Positions 52,979 to 61,554 of a DNA stretch of 64,000 nt are shown here, one piece after another. The translations under genes and the position numbers were made by a program. Each line of letters opens with the position of its first letter. Within the stretch, counting starts at the first letter, position 1. The stretch is from assembly GCA_002337605.1 (NCBI GenBank), contig DDGL01000012.1, forward strand, positions 1 to 64,000, read 5' to 3'. The notes beneath the pieces were generated by a model. The model ran no database searches. It was not told the DNA's origin and was given only the letters and a program-made list of their open reading frames with translations. This stretch comes from Flavobacteriaceae bacterium UBA1903 (GTDB taxonomy: Bacteria; Bacteroidota; Bacteroidia; Flavobacteriales; Flavobacteriaceae).

Positions 52979-54541
52979 ATGAACAAAAAGTTATTCATCT
53001 CCCTTATTTTATTGATGAGCCTATCCCTTCTGGGGATAATTTTTGTTCAAGGGTATTGGATCTCTAATTCCTATAAAACAAAAGACGAACAGTTTAGCTC
53101 TACCGTAAAAAACTCATTACTTAATGTGTCAAGAACGATTCAGGAACGAGAACTAGACGAGTATTACTTTCTATATAGTGATCTGGTGGATAGTCTTGGG
53201 AATCCAGATAAAATAACAGTTAACGAATTACTGTACGCAACAAGAGATGACCGGAATCAGGAAAAAAGTGTTTTTTATAACAGTATTTTAGCTGAGGATT
53301 TTAAACTTTCAACCACTATTCTGGATACTGAAATAGACAGTATAAAGTTTAAAAGAATTACCAACCGCAGAGAAGAAATAAAGGTAAAAGATGCTGTTGA
53401 TGGTGTTGAAGTTCCTGCTGAAAGTTTTGAAACCCTGAGTAGATTAACTGATTTTGAAAAAAAACAATTTGAATCTGCTTTTAAAAATATTTCAGAAAGA
53501 AAACCAATTCACCAACGAATTAGCAAGGATGAGATTGAGAAAAATCTACAAAACGAGTTAAAGGAGCGCGGAATTGTCTCTCCGTTTGAATATGCGGTTT
53601 TCAGTAAAAGCCTTGCAACCAAAGTACAGTCAGAAAACTTTGAATTAGATCCTGACAACACCTACAGTACCCCCTTATTTGTAAACGAAGATCTTAAAAC
53701 ACAGTACCAGTTGTTTGTAAGCTTTCCGGATAAAAAGCAAGAAGTACTCAATTCCATTTTAGGAATGGCAGTACTGTCGCTAATTTTTACTGGAGTAATT
53801 GTACTGGCGTATAGCAGTGCATTATCACAGTTATTTAAGCAAAGACAAATTTCGCAGATCAAGAGTGACTTCATTAATAATATGACGCACGAATTTAAAA
53901 CGCCTATAGCCACTATTAATTTGGCATTGGATGCATTAAATAACCCAAAGGTTAAGGATAATAAAGAGTTTCTGGCCAGGTATCTTAAAATGATTCGTGA
54001 TGAAAACCGTAGAATGCACGCCCAGGTTGAAAATGTTTTGCGTATTTCAAAATTAGAAAAAAACGAACTGGACTTACCAAAGGAACGCTTAAAACTACAC
54101 GACATTATAGAAAATGCTGTATCTCATGTAGGGCTTATTGTTGAAGATAGAGGCGGATATGTAAAGACGCATTTTGGCGCCTTAAAATCGTCAGTCCTTG
54201 CGAACGATTCACACCTTACCAATGTGGTCGTGAATATCTTAGATAACGGAATAAAATACTCTGAAGACGCCCCTAAAATTGATGTGTATACAGAAAATGT
54301 AAAGAACAGCATCATCCTGAAAATTAGAGATCAGGGAATGGGAATGACAAAAGCCGTTCAGAAAAAAATATTTGAAAAATTTTACCGGGAACATACCGGA
54401 GACATACATAACGTAAAAGGACACGGGTTGGGATTAGCCTATGTAAAACGTATTTTAGATGATCACGATGCCGAAATTTACGTGGAAAGCGAAAAAGACA
54501 AAGGAAGTACCTTCATTATTAAATTACACTTAATATCATAA
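52979..54541 (+). CDS. Membrane sensor histidine kinase
   Basis: A 520-residue sensor. It has two membrane segments (about 5-27 and 260-285) enclosing a periplasmic sensing region of unknown type, then HisKA with the phosphorylated His in NNMTHEFKTPIATI, the N box NVVVNILDNGIKYS, G1 IRDQGMGM and G2 GHGLGLAYVKRIL. No HAMP domain is evident. The ATG at 52979 is preferred because a -7 element ends at 52974. It is followed after 3 bases by its response regulator. The architecture resembles RprX of Bacteroides; the signal is unknown. Confidence 0.95.
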   Translation: MNKKLFISLILLMSLSLLGIIFVQGYWISNSYKTKDEQFSSTVKNSLLNVSRTIQERELDEYYFLYSDLVDSLGNPDKITVNELLYATRDDRNQEKSVFYNSILAEDFKLSTTILDTEIDSIKFKRITNRREEIKVKDAVDGVEVPAESFETLSRLTDFEKKQFESAFKNISERKPIHQRISKDEIEKNLQNELKERGIVSPFEYAVFSKSLATKVQSENFELDPDNTYSTPLFVNEDLKTQYQLFVSFPDKKQEVLNSILGMAVLSLIFTGVIVLAYSSALSQLFKQRQISQIKSDFINNMTHEFKTPIATINLALDALNNPKVKDNKEFLARYLKMIRDENRRMHAQVENVLRISKLEKNELDLPKERLKLHDIIENAVSHVGLIVEDRGGYVKTHFGALKSSVLANDSHLTNVVVNILDNGIKYSEDAPKIDVYTENVKNSIILKIRDQGMGMTKAVQKKIFEKFYREHTGDIHNVKGHGLGLAYVKRILDDHDAEIYVESEKDKGSTFIIKLHLIS

Positions 54542-54544
54542 CTT

Positions 54545-55261
54545 ATGGAAACTGAAAACAAGAAAATTCTACTAGTAGAAGACGATCCAAACTTTGGAAC
54601 CGTATTAAAAGATTACCTCGCCATGAACGACTACGATGTAGTTCACGCCAAAAATGGTATGGAAGGGTTCGAAAAATTTAAAAAAGACGATTACGATCTA
54701 TGTATTTTGGACGTAATGATGCCCTATAAAGATGGCTTCACATTAGCTAAAGAAATAAGGGAGAAAAATGAAGATGTACCTATTATTTTCTTAACAGCAA
54801 AAGCGATGAAAGAAGATGTTTTAAAGGGGTACAAAGTAGGTGCAGACGATTACCTTAATAAGCCTTTTGACAGTGAAGTATTGCTTATGAAAATTAAAGC
54901 AATTATCCAGCGCAAAGCAACAGATTCTATTGCCGATAGTAAGCAATTTGAGTTTGAGATTGGTAATTTCCACCTTAACTCAAAGCTACGTTTCCTAACC
55001 TATAAAAAGGAAGATCCAAGCAAATTGTCTCCTAAAGAAAACGAGTTGTTACGTTTGCTTGCCTTGCATAAAAACGATCTTATGCCACGTGAACTGGCGT
55101 TAACCAAGATCTGGAGAGACGACAACTACTTTACTTCTCGTAGTATGGACGTTTACATTGCAAAGCTACGTAAATACTTAAGCACAGACGATGGTGTTGA
55201 AATTATCAACATTCATGGTGAAGGGTTCCGTTTGGTTGTTAAAGACGAGGTAGACCAGTAA
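54545..55261 (+). CDS. OmpR/PhoB-type response regulator
   Basis: A 238-residue transcription factor. The receiver domain has the acidic pair in LVEDDPNFG, the phospho-acceptor Asp in LCILDVMMPYKDGF and the Lys in YLNKPFDSEVL. The C-terminal winged helix reads LSPKENELLRLLALHKNDLMPRELALTKIW and SMDVYIAKLRKYL. It is cotranscribed with the histidine kinase and resembles RprY. Targets are unknown. Confidence 0.96.
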   Translation: METENKKILLVEDDPNFGTVLKDYLAMNDYDVVHAKNGMEGFEKFKKDDYDLCILDVMMPYKDGFTLAKEIREKNEDVPIIFLTAKAMKEDVLKGYKVGADDYLNKPFDSEVLLMKIKAIIQRKATDSIADSKQFEFEIGNFHLNSKLRFLTYKKEDPSKLSPKENELLRLLALHKNDLMPRELALTKIWRDDNYFTSRSMDVYIAKLRKYLSTDDGVEIINIHGEGFRLVVKDEVDQ

Positions 55262-55285
55262 AAATTTGTGATAACAAGTGTCATA

Positions 55286-55320
55286 AACGCCACCTGATTT
55301 ACTTCGGGCTGGCGTTTTTG
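55286..55320 (+). terminator. Terminator of the two-component operon, overlapping the end of miaA
   Basis: AAACGCCA (55286-55293) pairs with TGGCGTTT (55311-55318), with five T at the end. The 3' arm lies within the miaA coding sequence. Confidence 0.78.
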
Positions 55321-56216
55321 CGTTCAATAAAAGCAGTGATCTCTGAAATAGGAGTAAGGTAATTGAACCACTCAATAGCTTTGTTTTTCCGAAACCAGGT
55401 GCCCTGCCGTTTGGCAAAGCGTCGGGTATTCTTTTTTATTTCTGAAATAGCTTCCTCTTTAGAAATAGTGCCATCAAAATATTGAAACAGTTCACGATAC
55501 CCAACCGTTTGCAATGCGTTAAGATCCTTGTTAGGATATAAAGTTTTTGCCTCTTCCAACAATCCGTTTTCCATCATTAGGTCCACACGAAGGTTAATAC
55601 GTTCGTACACCAGGGGTCTTTCAGCGGTTAGCCCAATATATATAGTATTGAAATTTCTTTGGGCAGCACCTTGATTTAGATACGATGAAAATGGATTTCC
55701 TGTTCCGCGAATAATTTCCAAAGCACGAATTACTCGGTGGTGGTTGTCAATATCAACCGTTTTAAAGTAAGTAGGGTCTTGGGTTTTTAATTCTTGTTGA
55801 AGAGCATGCAGCCCTCGCTCTTCAAACTCTTTATTAAGTTGCTGTCTAATTGTTTCAGGAACGTTCGGGAACGTGTCCAGGCCTTTTACTACAGCATCAA
55901 CGTACAGTCCAGAGCCTCCTACCAGTACCACTACATCGTTTTGTTTGAAAAGAACCTTTAGCGTATCAAGTGCCTCTTTTTCAAAATCACCTACATTGTA
56001 TGCATCAAAAATACTTCGGTCTTGAATAAAATGATGTGGAACTGCTGCTAATTCTTCCGCAGAAGGTACAGCGGTACCTATAGTCATTTCCTTAAAAAAC
56101 TGACGTGAATCTGCTGAAATAATTTCAGTAGAAAAATGCCTGGCAAGTGCAATGCCTAAAGCAGTTTTTCCAATGGCAGTAGGGCCTACCACACAAATGA
56201 GTAGGGGAGTATTCAT
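55299..56216 (-). CDS. miaA: tRNA dimethylallyltransferase
   Basis: Adds the dimethylallyl group to A37 of tRNAs reading codons that begin with U. The 305-residue protein has the P-loop VVGPTAIGKTALGIALA, ISADSRQFFKEMTIGTA, VLVGGSGLYVDAVVKG, and the late RRFAKRQGTWFRK typical of MiaA. Its ATG directly abuts the stop of the potassium channel gene (TAAATG), so they form an operon. Its last codons contain part of the terminator of the convergent two-component operon. Confidence 0.96.
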   Translation of the reverse strand: MNTPLLICVVGPTAIGKTALGIALARHFSTEIISADSRQFFKEMTIGTAVPSAEELAAVPHHFIQDRSIFDAYNVGDFEKEALDTLKVLFKQNDVVVLVGGSGLYVDAVVKGLDTFPNVPETIRQQLNKEFEERGLHALQQELKTQDPTYFKTVDIDNHHRVIRALEIIRGTGNPFSSYLNQGAAQRNFNTIYIGLTAERPLVYERINLRVDLMMENGLLEEAKTLYPNKDLNALQTVGYRELFQYFDGTISKEEAISEIKKNTRRFAKRQGTWFRKNKAIEWFNYLTPISEITAFIERKNASPK

Positions 56217-57080
56217 TTAGTTTAGAATATCTTCATCATGTAATTCTGTTCCGCAGCGATGGCAAAAATCTGCATCGTCCCTGTGTTTTGTTGTATTACA
56301 GTTGCGACACGTTTGAGAATTTACGTGTACGTAATCTTTATCGCCTATTTTAGGGGTACCCATATTTTTAGTGTATTCGGCGCTCACAATCCCTGTTGGG
56401 ACAGCAATGATGCCATAACCCATAATCATAATTATAGCAGCAATTAGCTGGCCTAAAGGCGTTACGGGTGCAATATCACCGAAGCCAACGGTTGTTAACG
56501 TAACAATACACCAGTATACACTTACAGGAATGCTAACAAAACCACTTTGCTCACCTTCCACAAGGTACATAAGTGTCCCGGCAATAATGGAAATAATAAG
56601 GACAGCAAATAAGAAAACCAGAATTTTTGGTCTGCTGTCCATCAATGCTTTCCGTAGCTTGTTAGACTCCCCAATGTAGCGCGTAATTTTCAGGATTCTG
56701 AAAACCCGTAATAAACGTAATGCACGAACGGCCAATAAAACATTAGTTCCGGCCAGGATAAACGAAATATAAAGAGGAATGGTAGATAGAAGATCTATAA
56801 TCCCATAGAAGCTGAAAATATACCTGGAAGGACGTTTAATTGTAACAATACGGGCAACATACTCAAACGTAAAAAAAATTGTAATCACCCATTCACCGTA
56901 GTACAGATAGTCGTATACATACTCTGGCCAACCCCGTACACTTTCTAACATGACAAAAATTACACTCACCAAAATAAGAATGAGCAACACCACGTCAAAC
57001 AGTTTGCCCATAGGGGTGTCTGCTTCATAAATGATAGTGTGCAGATCTCGTCGCCAGGTACTTTTTTTAGTGGGTTCCAA
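56217..57080 (-). CDS. Voltage-gated-type potassium channel with C-terminal zinc ribbon
   Basis: A 287-residue inner-membrane channel with six membrane segments. S4 carries regularly spaced Arg (AVRALRLLRVFRILKITRY), and the pore has the selectivity filter TLTTVGFGDIAP before S6. The C-terminal ~45 residues hold two CxxC pairs (CRNC ... CHRC) forming a small zinc ribbon in the cytoplasm, an addition not found in classical Kv channels. It lets K+ pass depending on membrane potential. It is upstream of miaA in the same unit. Confidence 0.92.
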   Translation of the reverse strand: MEPTKKSTWRRDLHTIIYEADTPMGKLFDVVLLILILVSVIFVMLESVRGWPEYVYDYLYYGEWVITIFFTFEYVARIVTIKRPSRYIFSFYGIIDLLSTIPLYISFILAGTNVLLAVRALRLLRVFRILKITRYIGESNKLRKALMDSRPKILVFLFAVLIISIIAGTLMYLVEGEQSGFVSIPVSVYWCIVTLTTVGFGDIAPVTPLGQLIAAIIMIMGYGIIAVPTGIVSAEYTKNMGTPKIGDKDYVHVNSQTCRNCNTTKHRDDADFCHRCGTELHDEDILN

Positions 57081-57122
57081 AGAAGAGGAATTTTTGTTTG
57101 CTATAAATGTAAGTAAGTTTCT

Positions 57123-58505
57123 TTAATTTGATGGTTCCGGAGCCAACGGAATAACTTTTAATACCCGTCGCTTTTTAAGATAGGTTTGTATAATATGCTG
57201 GACATCCCTATTGTTGGACATAGGAGTGATAATAGACTTTAAGATATCCGGGTTGGTGATCTGATAATTTAAATTATAAAAACCAAAACCTTTATACACA
57301 CCATTTTCGATTAAAATTACAGAACGCTCATCTACGTCACGTCCTCGGTCTATCACTAACATATGCTGGTTGGCATAGCTATATTCATCTAAAAATAGTT
57401 GTACGCGTATGTTATAGTCTTTAGCGCTTTCTTCTTTTATACAAGCCCCTTCACAATCTTTTACCGTATAATTAAAGCAATGGGACTGGGTTTTATAGAG
57501 TCCTGTTAACTTTTGACATAGATTGTATTTTTCTGTAATAGAAAACAATGAAGACTTTGCCTGTTGGTGATTGCTAAAGGTTGTGATGGCTTTTTTCTTA
57601 GCATCTGCCTTTTCAATTTTTAGGTTTATATACCCATTCTCATCTTCAAAAGAGCCTAGCTGGTACTGAAATAGTGTTCTACGAAGCGCTCGATTATATT
57701 TTGGCTTTTTACGTTTTATCTCTTCACATTCTTTTAAAAGAGCAATAAGCTCATTCCCTGTAAGTTCATGCGAAATAGCTGAGACCTCCAGCTGAATTCT
57801 CTTGGACTTTCTGTTGTCACTTGTGAAATGCTGTGTGAGGCGTTTTTTTATGTTTTTACTTTTTCCAATATAGATAATCTCACCCGCTTCATTATGCATA
57901 TAATAGACACCGGTTTCTGAAGGCGCTTCAGCAATAAGGTCTAGCAATTTGGTATCCAGTTGCCGCTTAGGATCTTTACGCACCGAAGCCTGAATAATTT
58001 CCTTATTCAGATCTTTTTGAAGTAGCATTTTAAAGAGCTCTACCGTTGCTTTTGCATCGCCTTGCGCGCGGTGTCTGTCGGTTATAGGAATCCCCAGTGA
58101 GCGCACCAGTTTCCCCAGGCTATACGAGGGCATATCTGGGATAAGCTCTTTACTAAGTTCTACAGTGCAAAGCGTGTTTTTGTTAAACTCATACCCCAAA
58201 CGATCAAATTCTGTAGTAAGAATCCGGTTGTCAAATTTTGCGTTATGGGCAACTACTACTGCCCCGTCTGTAATTTCAATTATACGCTTGGCTACTTCGT
58301 AAAATTTCGGAGCACTGCGCAACATATCGTTATTAATGCCCGTAAGATTTACAACAAAAGGCTGTATTTTTCGCTCGGGATTTACCAAACTTGCAAATTG
58401 GTCTACAATTTTATGACCATCAAAACGGTAAATAGCAATTTCAGTAATGCCTTCTTCGTTGTACTTTCCGCCTGTGGTTTCTATGTCTAGTATTGCGTAG
58501 ATAAT
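57123..58505 (-). CDS. Exonuclease domain fused to GIY-YIG nuclease, with no normal start codon
   Basis: About 460 residues from a first candidate codon at 58505. The DnaQ-type 3'-5' exonuclease domain begins YAILDIETTGG (D-x-E motif I), continues VVVAHNAKFDNRIL (motif II) and ends HRAQGDAKATVELF (motif III). A GIY-YIG domain follows (ETGVYYMHNEAGEIIYIGKSKNIKKRLTQHF), then a UvrC/Cho-like C-terminal part. Motif I lies upstream of every ATG, GTG or TTG in this frame: after an in-frame TAG the codons run TGC ACA TTT AAC TTT AGA CAC TTT ATT ATC TAC. Translation must begin at ATT or ATC, or the first motif is lost with the TTG at 58388. Confidence 0.8.
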   Translation of the reverse strand: MIYAILDIETTGGKYNEEGITEIAIYRFDGHKIVDQFASLVNPERKIQPFVVNLTGINNDMLRSAPKFYEVAKRIIEITDGAVVVAHNAKFDNRILTTEFDRLGYEFNKNTLCTVELSKELIPDMPSYSLGKLVRSLGIPITDRHRAQGDAKATVELFKMLLQKDLNKEIIQASVRKDPKRQLDTKLLDLIAEAPSETGVYYMHNEAGEIIYIGKSKNIKKRLTQHFTSDNRKSKRIQLEVSAISHELTGNELIALLKECEEIKRKKPKYNRALRRTLFQYQLGSFEDENGYINLKIEKADAKKKAITTFSNHQQAKSSLFSITEKYNLCQKLTGLYKTQSHCFNYTVKDCEGACIKEESAKDYNIRVQLFLDEYSYANQHMLVIDRGRDVDERSVILIENGVYKGFGFYNLNYQITNPDILKSIITPMSNNRDVQHIIQTYLKKRRVLKVIPLAPEPSN

Positions 58506-58513
58506 AAAGTGTC

Positions 58514-58521
58514 TAAAGTTA
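58514..58521 (-). promoter_or_regulatory. Candidate -7 element of the exonuclease/GIY-YIG gene
   Basis: TAACTTTA on the minus strand, one base off TAnnTTTG, ending eight bases before the ATT ATC codons. Confidence 0.4.
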
Positions 58522-58570
58522 AATGTGCACTAGAGTGCCCGATGTTTTTCTGATATACGTATATACGATT

Positions 58571-59230
58571 TTATCCATAGTTTCTTTCTCCAAAGATAGC
58601 ACTTCCCACGCGTATCATCGTACTTCCTTCTTCCACGGCAATTTTATAATCCCCACTCATTCCCATGCTCACAACACTGAAATTTTTCTGGGTTTTACTG
58701 AAATCGTCATAAATGCGTTTCAGCTTTTTAAATTCGTTTCTTATCTGGGCTTCATCCTCAGTAAAAGTAGCCATTCCCATAAGACCTACCACCAAAATGT
58801 TTTTATAATTTTTAAATGCTTCTGATGTCAATAACTCTTTCGCATCAGCTTCGCTCATTCCAAATTTACTGTCTTCTTCGGCAATTTTAATTTGCAAGAG
58901 GCATTCTATGGTTCGCTCGTTATTTTTTGCTTGTTTATTTATTTCTTTCAGCAGTCTTGGGCTGTCCACTGCTTCAATTAAACTTACAAAAGGTGCCATA
59001 TATTTCACCTTGTTGCGCTGTACATGCCCAATCATATGCCATTTAATATCTTTGGGCAGTTCTTTCCACTTGGCTTCCATTTCCTGCACTTTATTCTCAC
59101 CAAAAATGCGCTGTCCAGCTTCGTAAGCTTCTTGCACATCACCTATTGGTTTTGTTTTGGAAACTGCAACCAACGTAACATGTTGAGGCAATTCTTCTTT
59201 ATATTTTTGAATGTTTTCTGAAATATTCAT
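58571..59230 (-). CDS. YggS-type pyridoxal-phosphate homeostasis protein
   Basis: A 219-residue single-domain TIM-barrel protein that binds pyridoxal 5'-phosphate through the Lys in LVAVSKTKPIGDV. FGENKVQEMEAKW, WHMIGHVQRNKVKYM and the late GMSGDYKIAVEEGSTMIRVGSAIFG are family marks. Members control the free PLP pool and amino acid balance without known catalysis. The ATG at 59230 is preferred over a TTG at 59239, which lies inside the -7 element; the mRNA is probably leaderless. Confidence 0.94.
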   Translation of the reverse strand: MNISENIQKYKEELPQHVTLVAVSKTKPIGDVQEAYEAGQRIFGENKVQEMEAKWKELPKDIKWHMIGHVQRNKVKYMAPFVSLIEAVDSPRLLKEINKQAKNNERTIECLLQIKIAEEDSKFGMSEADAKELLTSEAFKNYKNILVVGLMGMATFTEDEAQIRNEFKKLKRIYDDFSKTQKNFSVVSMGMSGDYKIAVEEGSTMIRVGSAIFGERNYG

Positions 59231-59236
59231 ACCCTG

Positions 59237-59244
59237 CAAAAGTA
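59237..59244 (-). promoter_or_regulatory. -7 promoter element of the YggS gene
   Basis: TACTTTTG on the minus strand, ending six bases before ATG 59230. Confidence 0.6.
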
Positions 59245-59298
59245 CACAATTAGTAACAGGGTTTAAAAGATACCATAAGGGGGAGCGTGATAAGGTTC

Positions 59299-60537
59299 TT
59301 AAAACTCATAAATAGTAACGCCGCTCCTTAGTTTAGGCTCAATATACGTGCTTTTTGGAGGCATGGTTAAGCCTTCGTCTGCAATTTGTTTCATCTCGGC
59401 GACACTCACTGGAAGTAAGCCGAAGCCCACAGTAAAGTTGTTTTTATCTATTTCTCCTTTTACAAAAACCAGGTCTTTTTTCCCATCGGCATACTCCAGA
59501 CGGGTATCGTTACGTACATCGTTAATTCCCAGAATTGGTTTTAAGATGGTCGTATATAAAATTTGAGTGTCCAGACCGTCCAGCGCGTTTTTTATCTTAT
59601 AATTATTTTTTCTAAGATACAAGGAGTAAAATTCCCCGTCTAAGTACATGCTAAAGTGATGCTTTTTTGAAGGTTTGTAATATGCAATTCCTCGATTTTC
59701 TATACGGTACTTGGCATCAAGCTTTATTAAAAATTCTTCTTTACTCAGTCCGTTTAGATCTTTTACCAACCTGTTAAATTCATAGATTTTAAGATCACTT
59801 TCAGGAATCAAGAAACTCATAAAGTAATTGTAGGGCTCGTCTCCTGTATGCTTTTTGTTTTTTTCCTTTAAATCTTTTGCCAATAAAGCGGAAGAGGACG
59901 AGCGGTGATGTCCATCTGCGATGTACACGGCATCCATTTCGGCAAAATACTGTTCCATTTTTTTTAGAAATGCTTCATCGTCAATGTTCCAAACGTAATG
60001 CGTGTCTCTATAGGTAGTGGTAAACTCGTATTCGGCTCGTGTTTCCATTACTTTGTTGATCATTTTTTCAATTTCTGAATGATCCGGATAGGTAAGGAGC
60101 ACTGCTTCAGCATTAAACCCTACTGTTTTTAAGTATTCTTTAAAGGTGTTTTCCCGGTATTCAATGGTGGCTTCATGCTTTTTTATAAGATTGTTTTCAT
60201 AATCTTCGGCACTTGCTGCAGCTACTAAGCCATTAAACTCCAGACCATCGCGGTTTACTATTTTATAGATATAATAGCTGGAATTTTGGTCCTGTGTAAA
60301 AATTTCATCTTCCTTGAACTCCTGATACCTGTTGCGCACTAATTGATACCGTCGTTTTCCTGAAATTTCCTTCTGATATTTAAAACCTGGATTTAAAATC
60401 TGCAAAAAAGAAAACGGATTATCCCGCAACCGGGACTCCCGTTCTTCGGGCGTATAACTTTCATATGAGCGTGACGCCAGCAGACTTACCTTGTCTCTGG
60501 TTGGGCGAACGGCTTTAAATGGAAGGATTTTAGGCAA
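59299..60537 (-). CDS. DUF1015 family protein
   Basis: A 412-residue soluble protein that matches DUF1015: KILPFKAVRPTRDKVSLLASRSYESYTPEERESRLRDNPFSFLQI at the start, AVYIADGHHRSSSSALLA with the conserved GHHR, and NDVRNDTRLEYADGKKDLVFVKG near the end. The family is of unknown function and resembles an uncharacterised kinase/phosphatase-like group. The start codon is TTG; no better start lies in frame. It stands between the YggS gene (58 bases) and the hydroxyacyl-CoA dehydrogenase gene (80 bases). Confidence 0.9.
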   Translation of the reverse strand: MPKILPFKAVRPTRDKVSLLASRSYESYTPEERESRLRDNPFSFLQILNPGFKYQKEISGKRRYQLVRNRYQEFKEDEIFTQDQNSSYYIYKIVNRDGLEFNGLVAAASAEDYENNLIKKHEATIEYRENTFKEYLKTVGFNAEAVLLTYPDHSEIEKMINKVMETRAEYEFTTTYRDTHYVWNIDDEAFLKKMEQYFAEMDAVYIADGHHRSSSSALLAKDLKEKNKKHTGDEPYNYFMSFLIPESDLKIYEFNRLVKDLNGLSKEEFLIKLDAKYRIENRGIAYYKPSKKHHFSMYLDGEFYSLYLRKNNYKIKNALDGLDTQILYTTILKPILGINDVRNDTRLEYADGKKDLVFVKGEIDKNNFTVGFGLLPVSVAEMKQIADEGLTMPPKSTYIEPKLRSGVTIYEF

Positions 60538-60617
60538 ATTTTTAAGTTTAGGGATTGATGAGTTTAGAAGTTGAGGAGTAAAAATAAACGCTTTAACCCT
60601 AAACTTCTCTACTTATT

Positions 60618-61505
60618 TTATGCAAACATTTTCGCAACCGTTTCAGCTTTTCTGCTTTCTGAATAATCATAGAAACCTTCACCACTTTTTACACCCATTT
60701 TACCTGCCATCACCATATTTACCAATAACGGACAGGGTGCATATTTTGGATTCTTGAAACCGTCGTACATAACATTCAGTATAGAAAGACATACGTCCAG
60801 ACCAATAAAATCTGCTAGTTGTAAGGGACCCATGGGGTGTGCCATTCCCAGCTTCATCACGGTGTCTATTTCTTCCACACCAGCTACGTTGTTGTATAGC
60901 GTTTCAATCGCCTCATTGATCATAGGCATTAAAATACGGTTGGCAACAAAGCCTGGGTAATCGTTTACTTCGACAGGTACTTTCCTTAGTTTTTTTGAAA
61001 TTTCAGCAACAGTATCATAGGTTTCCTGGCTTGTACTATATCCTTTTATAATTTCTACCAGCTTCATAATAGGTACTGGATTCATAAAGTGCATCCCAAT
61101 TACCATTTCCGGGCGGGAGGTAGCCGCAGCGATCTTAGTGATAGAAATAGAAGAGGTGTTACTCGCCAGAATAGTGTCCTCCGGGCAAAATTTATCTAAA
61201 TCCTCAAAAATTTTCAGCTTAAGGTTTACATTTTCAGTAGCCGCTTCTACTACCAAACCAGCATATTCTACACCTTCTTCAAGGCTGGTATAGGTGGTGA
61301 TATTTTTTAACGTACGTTGTTTGTCATCCTCGGTAATACGCTCTTTGGCAACCATTCTGTCCAGATTTTTGGTGATGGTAGCGATACCTCTATCGAGCGA
61401 CGCTTGTGAAACATCTATAAGTTGTACTTTATAATCGGTTTGCGCAAACGTGTGGGCTATTCCGTTTCCCATTGTTCCTGCGCCTATTACTGCTACGTTT
61501 TTCAT
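60618..61505 (-). CDS. 3-hydroxyacyl-CoA (3-hydroxybutyryl-CoA) dehydrogenase
   Basis: Oxidises 3-hydroxyacyl-CoA to 3-oxoacyl-CoA with NAD(P). The 295-residue protein has the Rossmann motif VAVIGAGTMGNGIAHTFAQ, SNTSSISITKIA, the catalytic His in VIGMHFMNPVPIMKLVEII and the C-terminal helical domain (NDYPGFVANRILMPMINEAI, MKLGMAHPMGPLQLADFIGLDVCL). It is a single-function enzyme, not part of a FadB fusion. It follows the Gfo/Idh gene; a GC-rich hairpin sits just before its ATG. Confidence 0.95.
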   Translation of the reverse strand: MKNVAVIGAGTMGNGIAHTFAQTDYKVQLIDVSQASLDRGIATITKNLDRMVAKERITEDDKQRTLKNITTYTSLEEGVEYAGLVVEAATENVNLKLKIFEDLDKFCPEDTILASNTSSISITKIAAATSRPEMVIGMHFMNPVPIMKLVEIIKGYSTSQETYDTVAEISKKLRKVPVEVNDYPGFVANRILMPMINEAIETLYNNVAGVEEIDTVMKLGMAHPMGPLQLADFIGLDVCLSILNVMYDGFKNPKYAPCPLLVNMVMAGKMGVKSGEGFYDYSESRKAETVAKMFA

Positions 61506-61513
61506 ATATATAT

Positions 61514-61527
61514 CCCGCCCAGGCGGG
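61514..61527 (-). promoter_or_regulatory. GC-rich hairpin just before the 3-hydroxyacyl-CoA dehydrogenase start
   Basis: CCCGCC (61514-61519) and GGCGGG (61522-61527) form a 6-bp stem with a two-base loop, 9 bases upstream of ATG 61505. No T run follows, so it is not a terminator; it could limit ribosome access. Confidence 0.5.
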
Positions 61528-61554
61528 TGCTTTTAAAATTATACTTGTTATTTT

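Noticed and set aside
58523..58825. 100-codon plus-strand ORF opposite the YggS gene
   Set aside because: Antisense to a conserved gene and rich in residues typical of shadow frames.
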